DNA of 30,373 nt from Bacillota bacterium (GTDB taxonomy: Bacteria; Bacillota_I; Bacilli_A; RFN20; CAG-826): contig JAEWUY010000128.1 in assembly GCA_023396795.1 (NCBI GenBank), positions 1 to 30,373 of the forward strand, read 5' to 3'. The stretch's first letter is position 1, and every line of letters begins with the position of its first letter. Positions 25,559 to 30,373 of this stretch are shown piece after piece. The position numbers and the translations under genes were made by a program. Under the pieces are notes generated by a model. That model was not told the DNA's origin, made no database searches, and saw only the letters and a list, made by a program, of their open reading frames with translations.

Positions 25559-25594
25559 ATTATATAAATACTTTATATGTCACTTTTATTGACA
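25559..25594 (-). promoter_or_regulatory. Putative promoter and operator-like repeat of the nuclease operon
   Basis: On the minus strand TATAAT spans 25564-25559, 29 bases before the ATG of paralogue 3. A perfect inverted repeat, TGTCA-7-TGACA (25578-25594), covers where the -35 box should be. No good -35 is seen at 17 bases. The symmetrical site suggests a regulator binding site; this is inference. Confidence 0.38.
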
Positions 25595-25631
25595 CAAACG
25601 CTAATATATCTTACGAAACGAAAAAAGACAA

Positions 25632-25647
25632 TATTAAAGTAATTTGA
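25632..25647 (+). repeat. Left copy of the 16-bp target-site duplication
   Basis: TATTAAAGTAATTTGA directly abuts the left end of the insertion sequence and is repeated exactly at 27024-27039. Confidence 0.93.
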
Positions 25648-25673
25648 TGTCGTTATCTAGGGAAAATCTGACA
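25648..25673 (+). repeat. Left terminal inverted repeat of the IS
   Basis: Starts TGTCGTTATCTAG and ends ATCTGACA. It pairs with 26998-27023 in inverted orientation. Confidence 0.92.
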
Positions 25674-25739
25674 CATGGTTATCTAACGATTAGCTTACAT
25701 AGCAAATATCATAGAATTACGCAAAGTGGGGTAACTTCT

Positions 25740-26996
25740 ATGAACAAGTATCAAGCTCGATTCGTCGCTTCTGTTTTAACCAAGGTGCTTAAAGGCCAAT
25801 ATAGCAAATCTGAGGCGTGTCAAAAGACGGGTTATTCCCGACAATACATTTATGAACTTCTCGATAAGTTTAAACAGGATGGATATCAATCGCTCATTCA
25901 TAAGAATACCAGGCGTGCTCCGATTAATAAAATTGACTTCAATCGCAGTAAAGAGATTGTCCGTTTGTATAAAGACAAGTATTACGGTTTTAACTACGCT
26001 CATTTTAAAGAAATGCTCTTGGATTATGAGTATATTTCGGTTTCTTACTGCACGCTTCATCGTCTTTTAACTGAAACCGGTTTTGTCTCGCCAAGGCATC
26101 AAAAGACGCGCCACATCGAAAATCTTCACCCAACAAGAGATAGGCGCAAGTCCTTTGGAGAGCTTATCCAAATCGATGGTTCGATTCATCTTTGGTTTGG
26201 TTCAAGCAAATTTACGCTTCACGCCGCAATCGATGATTCGACATCGACGATTGTCGGAGCTTATTTCGACAAAGAAGAAACGCTAAGAGGCTATTATCTG
26301 ATGTTTAAACAAATCCTCACAAAATACGGAATACCTCAAGAATTTTATGCAGACAGGCGGACGATATTTGACTATCGACATCTTGATGAGAAAGAGAAGG
26401 CACTTGAAAAAGACACCTTTACTCAGTTTCAGCGATGCTGTCGCCAACTGGGTGTCGAGATTCATGTAACATCCATTTCGCAAGCTAAGGGACGCGTGGA
26501 ACGTTTATTTAATACCTTGCAGGATCGCCTCATTTCTGAGATGAGGCTTAACGACATAAAAAACGTACAGGACGCTAATACTTTCCTGCCCCATTACATC
26601 GCAAGGCATAATAAGAAGTTCGCTCTTCCCATCGATGAGATAACATCTTTATTTGTTCCCCCGCCAAGAGAAGAGGAACTCGATTATTACTTATCGATTG
26701 AATATGAACGAAGCGCGGATAATGGCTCCGTTTTTTCTTTAAAGGGAAAGAAAATTCAAGTCATCGATGGAAACGGAGTTGTCGTGGCTTTCCCCGGTAA
26801 AGCAAAAGCAAAATTCTACGAGACTCTAGACGGAAGATTTGTTTGCGTTTATGAGCACTGTTTCTATGAAACAATCACATCAACCTACCTTCATGAAACG
26901 ATTCCATACGAAAAAAAGGAACGAAAGAAATCCACCTATGTTCCGCCCCCTAACCATCCATGGAGAAGATATGCGATTAGAAAAAAAGATAAATAA
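25740..26996 (+). CDS. IS1202/ISNCY-family DDE transposase
   Basis: Transposase of 418 residues. I take ATG 25740, preceded by a GTGGGG site, because an upstream in-frame ATG at 25644 lies outside the element, in the duplicated target. The N-terminal helix-turn-helix is SKSEACQKTGYSRQYIYELL (about 18-37). The rve-like core holds Asp146 (QIDGSIHLWFG), Asp205 (FYADRRTIF) and Glu254 (AKGRVERLFNTLQDRL), a complete DDE set. A C-terminal beta-barrel-like part (GKKIQVIDGNGVVVAF) and a basic tail (RRYAIRKKDK) follow. No frameshift or stop interrupts it. Confidence 0.94.
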   Translation: MNKYQARFVASVLTKVLKGQYSKSEACQKTGYSRQYIYELLDKFKQDGYQSLIHKNTRRAPINKIDFNRSKEIVRLYKDKYYGFNYAHFKEMLLDYEYISVSYCTLHRLLTETGFVSPRHQKTRHIENLHPTRDRRKSFGELIQIDGSIHLWFGSSKFTLHAAIDDSTSTIVGAYFDKEETLRGYYLMFKQILTKYGIPQEFYADRRTIFDYRHLDEKEKALEKDTFTQFQRCCRQLGVEIHVTSISQAKGRVERLFNTLQDRLISEMRLNDIKNVQDANTFLPHYIARHNKKFALPIDEITSLFVPPPREEELDYYLSIEYERSADNGSVFSLKGKKIQVIDGNGVVVAFPGKAKAKFYETLDGRFVCVYEHCFYETITSTYLHETIPYEKKERKKSTYVPPPNHPWRRYAIRKKDK

Positions 26997-26997
26997 T

Positions 26998-27023
26998 TGT
27001 CAGATAATCGCTAGATAACGACA
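26998..27023 (-). repeat. Right terminal inverted repeat of the IS
   Basis: Read on the minus strand it starts TGTCGTTATCTAG and ends ATCTGACA, differing from the left end at three of 26 positions. It begins two bases after the transposase stop. Confidence 0.92.
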
Positions 27024-27039
27024 TATTAAAGTAATTTGA
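27024..27039 (+). repeat. Right copy of the 16-bp target-site duplication
   Basis: TATTAAAGTAATTTGA, identical to 25632-25647, directly after the right inverted repeat. Confidence 0.93.
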
Positions 27040-27041
27040 AT

Positions 27042-27068
27042 AATAATGATAAACATTATTGTTATAAT
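27042..27068 (+). promoter_or_regulatory. glpK promoter: extended -10 with operator-like inverted repeat
   Basis: TGTTATAAT at 27060-27068 is a perfect extended -10 (TGn plus TATAAT). Directly upstream, AATAATG (27042-27048) and CATTATT (27054-27060) form a perfect 7-bp inverted repeat with a 5-base centre, where a repressor or activator could sit. There is no good -35. The start site near 27075 gives a leader of about 14 bases that begins at the ribosome site GAGGA (27075-27079). The promoter lies wholly downstream of the IS, so the insertion did not damage it. Confidence 0.55.
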
Positions 27069-27088
27069 AGTAACGAGGATTATTAGTC

Positions 27089-28573
27089 ATGGACAAATTC
27101 ATTTTAGCAATTGATCAAGGAACGACTTCGACACGAGCGTTTCTTTTTAATCACGAAGGTAACTTATGTTTTAGTGCAGTAAGAGCCGTAAATTGCTTGT
27201 ACCCTAAACCAGGCTGGGTTGAGCAGGACGCTTTGCAACTATGGGTTAGCGTTATTGATGTCGTTAATGAATTACTTGTTGTGGCCCATAAAACCATGGA
27301 CGATATCGCCGCGATTGGAATTACCAACCAGCGGGAAACCACGATTATATGGGATAAAAAGACAGGCCGGCCAATTTATAATGCGATTGTTTGGCAATCA
27401 CGTCAATCATTACCTTATTGCCAAAAAATTGAAAAGTACAAAGATTTAATTCATGCGAAAACCGGCTTATTAATTAACCCTTATTTTAGTGCCTCAAAGG
27501 TTCGATATATTTTGGATAAAGTTGCTGGCGCTCAGAAAAAAGCGGAAGCTGGCGAATTATTGTTTGGCACAGTCGATACGTGGCTTATTTATAACATGAC
27601 AAAAGGAAAAGTCCACGCCACCGACCCCAGTAATGCTTCTCGAACAATGTTTTATAACATCATCGATATGAAATGGGATAACGAGTTGCTTAAATTATTT
27701 AATATTCCCAAAGCGATGCTGCCAGAAGTTAAACCATCAAGTGCTGATTATGGTGTTGCTACTTTTTTCACGAAAAATGTCCATATTTATGGAGTGTGTG
27801 GCGATCAACAAGCCGCTTTATTTGGACAAGCATGTTTTAACGAGGGCGATTTAAAAAATACTTATGGAACTGGTTGTTTTGCTCTTATGAATACTGGTAA
27901 AAAGGCAATTATGTCGAAAAACGGTCTTCTCACAACGGTTGCTTGGCAGATTGGTGAGGACATTTTTTATGCTCTTGAGGGTAGTGTGTTTGTTGGAGGA
28001 GCAGTCGTCCAGTGGTTACGCGAATCAATGAATATTATTACCACGAGTGATGAGAGCGAAAAGGTGGCTAAAAAAGTTGAAGATTCCCAAGGCGTATACG
28101 TTGTTCCGGCTTTTGTTGGACTTGGAACACCCTACTGGGACAATGAAGCCCGTGGCGCAGTTTTCGGCATTACTCGCGGCACGAATAAATCACACTTTGT
28201 CCGTGCATCTTTGGAAGCGATAGCCTACCAATCCAAAGACATGATTGAAGTAATGAAAAGCGAGGCACATGCTGATGTCTCAGCTTTACGAGTTGATGGC
28301 GGGGCGACCAAAAATAAATTGTTATTACAATTTCAAGCGGATATTTTGCGATGTGAAATTCGTTTACCACAGTGTTTAGAAACGACGGCGTTAGGCGTTG
28401 CCTACATGGCGGGATTGGGTAGTGGCTATTGGAAAAGCATGAAAGAGATTGAAAAATATCATTGCTTACAAGCGACGTTTCAGCCCAAAATGGATGAGAA
28501 GATGGCTGCTAAAAAATATGAAGGTTGGAAAATGGCAGTTCAAGCCACGATGGCGTTTAAATTAAAGGATTAA
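27089..28573 (+). CDS. glpK: Glycerol kinase
   Basis: FGGY-family kinase of 494 residues making glycerol-3-phosphate from glycerol and ATP, for membrane lipid synthesis or catabolism. Motifs: phosphate loop AIDQGTTSTR (7-16), GWVEQDA, ITNQRET, NAIVWQSRQ, catalytic base region VCGDQQAALFGQ, NTYGTGCF, VGLGTPYWD and LRVDGGATKNKLLLQFQAD. Full length with no damage. RBS GAGGA lies 9 bases upstream. No glycerol facilitator or glycerol-3-phosphate oxidase/dehydrogenase is in the window. The usual Firmicutes HPr-phosphorylated histidine could not be placed with confidence. Confidence 0.97.
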   Translation: MDKFILAIDQGTTSTRAFLFNHEGNLCFSAVRAVNCLYPKPGWVEQDALQLWVSVIDVVNELLVVAHKTMDDIAAIGITNQRETTIIWDKKTGRPIYNAIVWQSRQSLPYCQKIEKYKDLIHAKTGLLINPYFSASKVRYILDKVAGAQKKAEAGELLFGTVDTWLIYNMTKGKVHATDPSNASRTMFYNIIDMKWDNELLKLFNIPKAMLPEVKPSSADYGVATFFTKNVHIYGVCGDQQAALFGQACFNEGDLKNTYGTGCFALMNTGKKAIMSKNGLLTTVAWQIGEDIFYALEGSVFVGGAVVQWLRESMNIITTSDESEKVAKKVEDSQGVYVVPAFVGLGTPYWDNEARGAVFGITRGTNKSHFVRASLEAIAYQSKDMIEVMKSEAHADVSALRVDGGATKNKLLLQFQADILRCEIRLPQCLETTALGVAYMAGLGSGYWKSMKEIEKYHCLQATFQPKMDEKMAAKKYEGWKMAVQATMAFKLKD

Positions 28574-28576
28574 CAA

Positions 28577-29710
28577 ATGATAGATCGATCAGCCTTAACA
28601 ATTGAACAATTTAAAGAAATATATGTGGCTTTGGGCGTTAAGGAAAGCCTCGATTTGCCTTTCCTTTTTGATGCTTACGAAAACGCAATTGAAGGGGCAA
28701 AAGGAATCGCTGAAGCTAATCTTTTTGGAAAGGTTGTTCCTCTTAATCCAATTTCTTTAATTCTTTATTTAGTTAATGAACATGGTTACTATTTAGAATC
28801 ACATCCCAATGTTAATCAAGACGTTTTAAAAGATGATGAAAAATATATGCAGACTCTTGTCAGCATGACGCTTGATAAGTACTACACTAACGAACACCTT
28901 TCTTACAAGTCCAAAACCGTTTTAACAAGATTTTCGCCAAGTATTTCTACTTTGAATACTTATTTGAATTTTGTGCTAGGTATTTTAGCGCGCTTCAATC
29001 GTAATCAACCTAATGAGACTTTGATTATTGATATTTTATCAAAAAGCTTTTCGATGGCGCGAGCAATAAGCGATCTTCTCGTCGCCGGCTTTGAAACCGA
29101 AGCTTTTTCGACATGGCGAACACTCCATGAATCGGAATGCATTTTATTGATTTTGTCAAAATACGGCAAACCTGTAATTGATAAATATTTGATGCATATG
29201 AACTACGCGATGGCATTTCGCGGCATGGTTTTTAGCAAAGAAAAAACTGATGAGATTTTCGTAAAAATAAAAGAGGAAATGCGGGTTTTCGATTTAAAAA
29301 GCAAAGATATGAAGCGTTTTATTGAATACGGATGGCTGATGGCCTTACCTCGTCAAGAAGGCGACGAAGTCACAAAGCTGAACTTTCGCGATGGCGTAGA
29401 AAGACTCGCTGGTCTCAAATCCTATTCACCAGTTTATGAGATGTCCAGTGAAATTGCTCATAGCTCACCTTTGCTTATTTATTCGCGACGCGATTATTTT
29501 ATGCACATTACTTTAGTCAATGTTTATGAATCATTCTTTAGACTTGAAAAAATCTTTTCCGATATTTATATGCGTTCAATTTCCGAGGCTGAAAAAAAGC
29601 GATATTTAATCATGCGTAATATATATTACGGACAACTCATCAACCTTCATAACAGCGAAAAAATAACTTTAAAAAACATTGGCAATAGCGGAAAGAAAAA
29701 AGGCTCGTGA
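28577..29710 (+). CDS. DUF5677-like helical protein with Rx4H motif
   Basis: Predicted cytosolic, mostly helical protein of 377 residues. The central stretch LLVAGFETEAFSTWRTLHES resembles the DUF5677 core, and YEMSSEIAHSSPLLI resembles its second conserved histidine segment. Shortly after comes RDYFMH (Arg305, Asp306, His310), which fits the R-[NDH]-x3-H pattern of HEPN ribonucleases. It starts 3 bases after glpK with AAAGGA (28564-28569) inside the glpK end, so the two are co-translated. Nothing ties it to glycerol chemically. TGA at 29708 is the stop and lies inside the terminator stem-loop. Family call moderate; activity unknown. Confidence 0.7.
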   Translation: MIDRSALTIEQFKEIYVALGVKESLDLPFLFDAYENAIEGAKGIAEANLFGKVVPLNPISLILYLVNEHGYYLESHPNVNQDVLKDDEKYMQTLVSMTLDKYYTNEHLSYKSKTVLTRFSPSISTLNTYLNFVLGILARFNRNQPNETLIIDILSKSFSMARAISDLLVAGFETEAFSTWRTLHESECILLILSKYGKPVIDKYLMHMNYAMAFRGMVFSKEKTDEIFVKIKEEMRVFDLKSKDMKRFIEYGWLMALPRQEGDEVTKLNFRDGVERLAGLKSYSPVYEMSSEIAHSSPLLIYSRRDYFMHITLVNVYESFFRLEKIFSDIYMRSISEAEKKRYLIMRNIYYGQLINLHNSEKITLKNIGNSGKKKGS

Positions 29711-29721
29711 TGAGCCTTTTT
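29697..29721. terminator. Bidirectional terminator overlapping the stop codon
   Basis: AAAAAGGCTC (29697-29706) pairs with GAGCCTTTTT (29712-29721) around GTGAT. The TGA stop of the plus-strand gene lies in the loop. It also serves the converging minus-strand gene ending at 29742. Confidence 0.9.
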
Positions 29722-29741
29722 AAATGCAATGATTCGCGTGT

Positions 29742-30373
29742 TTATACATCGACATTAGCGTAGCAAGATCCGCCAATAAATTCGCGAAGTAAAGAATTAC
29801 AAGGCACCCATTCATCGGGCATGTCATCAAAATATTTGAGCATGCGAATAAGTCTTTCAGCTACCGGGAAATAGATTGAGTTAGTATCAATATTAGTCAA
29901 AAGGGGCATTGCGTATTTTTTCATGACCGATAATTCATAACTTAGCAAAGAATTAAAAACGTAATCAGCGCCTTCCTGAGTGTTATAAATCCAGGTGAAT
30001 TCGCCTTTGCGAACGCTTGGCCACATGCTCATCGTTTCTTCCGCGGAGGCGTTGCGATATTTTTTATCGCGAACGATGCGACGCAATAGTCTTAAATCGG
30101 TTAATGACATTGGGTTATGATTATCGAAGTTGATTTGTGCTTGAGGGGATATATATATTTTAAACTTTTGATGTTTAGGAATATTAATCGTTAGCAAGTC
30201 ATTCAAAGCATGAATGCCTTCAATAATTATTGGCTGGTCATGCGGAACTTTTAAAACACGACCAGGAATGCGATGACCAATTTTAAAATCAAAGCGTGGA
30301 AGCTGGACTTCTTTACCACTAATAAGGTCGAGCATATTTTGGTTAAACAGTTCAATATCAAGAGCGTTAATTG
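29742..30373 (-). CDS. Nucleoside (uridine) kinase, C-terminal part; 5' end beyond the window
   Basis: The frame is open to the window edge: codons upstream of the internal ATG at 30335 read INALDIELFNQN, so about 210 residues of a longer protein are seen. The text NALDIELF, ISGKEVQLPRFDFKIGHR, IIIEGIHALND and the ending LLREFIGGSCY match the P-loop uridine-kinase half of the ~550-residue Firmicutes nucleoside kinases, whose N-terminal half is ThrRS-like (TGS/SAD). The Walker A must lie outside the window. Pyrimidine salvage would fit an organism that digests external DNA, though the substrate is inferred. Confidence 0.9.
   Translation of the reverse strand, partial: INALDIELFNQNMLDLISGKEVQLPRFDFKIGHRIPGRVLKVPHDQPIIIEGIHALNDLLTINIPKHQKFKIYISPQAQINFDNHNPMSLTDLRLLRRIVRDKKYRNASAEETMSMWPSVRKGEFTWIYNTQEGADYVFNSLLSYELSVMKKYAMPLLTNIDTNSIYFPVAERLIRMLKYFDDMPDEWVPCNSLLREFIGGSCYANVDV

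Larger units (their letters stand above)
25648..27023 (+). mobile_element. IS1202-type (formerly ISNCY) insertion sequence, complete
   Basis: A 1376-bp element. The 26-bp terminal inverted repeats (25648-25673 and 26998-27023) match at 23 of 26 positions. Both begin TGTCGTTATCTAG and end ATCTGACA, with three differences in the middle. Perfect 16-bp direct repeats flank it. A single full-length transposase gene lies inside with an intact DDE triad. IS1202-family elements are known for unusually long target duplications, which fits. The perfect duplication and intact gene point to recent insertion. It sits between the nuclease operon promoter and glpK without breaking either. Confidence 0.94.

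Noticed and set aside
25644..25739. N-terminal extension of the transposase from ATG 25644
   Set aside because: That start lies in the duplicated target outside the element; the internal ATG at 25740 has a ribosome site and fits the family start.
1..30373. CRISPR array
   Set aside because: No regularly spaced identical repeats of 23-40 bases were seen on either strand, and there are no cas genes.

Overview
This AT-rich window looks like the chromosome of a low-GC, wall-poor or wall-less relative of the Bacilli and Mollicutes, such as an Izemoplasma- or Acholeplasma-like lineage. The pointers are lipoprotein and membrane-anchored surface proteins, many bacterial Ig-like domains, several secreted Endonuclease I proteins and Firmicutes-type housekeeping genes. 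TGA works as a stop: it ends the yigZ gene (16274) and the DUF5677-type gene (29710, inside a terminator), and every tryptophan motif I checked uses TGG. The standard code (11) therefore applies, not the Mycoplasma code. The lineage call is inference from gene content.

Left part, plus strand (110-6960): a beta-propeller lipoprotein with its own terminator, then a phosphohexomutase gene overlapping mannose-6-phosphate isomerase (manA). Next comes a run of sugar-transport remnants: a broken reading frame with an ABC-ATPase-like start, an Ig-like stretch and a MalG-type permease C-terminus. These lead into a DUF1861/GT108-type mannoside phosphorylase/mannosyltransferase candidate and a broken lipoprotein fused to a surface-anchor module. 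Phosphorylase, mutase and isomerase together would carry mannoside through Man-1-P and Man-6-P to fructose-6-P.

Middle (7018-9306, minus): tRNA-Gly(TCC), then a compact operon of a zinc-ribbon CPBP protease, a TraX-family membrane protein and thioredoxin. On the plus strand (9405-17527) follows a 2085-residue protein with a CvpA-like membrane head and about 100-residue degenerate repeats. YigZ and an M24 aminopeptidase P come directly after it. A bidirectional terminator closes this block.

Right part, minus strand (17578-25530): three large secreted Endonuclease I paralogues in a row. Each carries Ig-like and other beta modules and ends in the same ~125-residue C-terminal module plus one membrane helix. 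They look like a tethered DNA-scavenging system. An intact IS1202-type insertion sequence with a perfect 16-bp target duplication sits between this operon and the divergent glycerol kinase gene. glpK is coupled to a DUF5677-like protein carrying an Rx4H (HEPN-like) motif. The window ends inside a Firmicutes-type nucleoside (uridine) kinase on the minus strand.

The least explained items are the shared C-terminal anchor module, the giant repeat protein and the decayed mannoside-uptake region.
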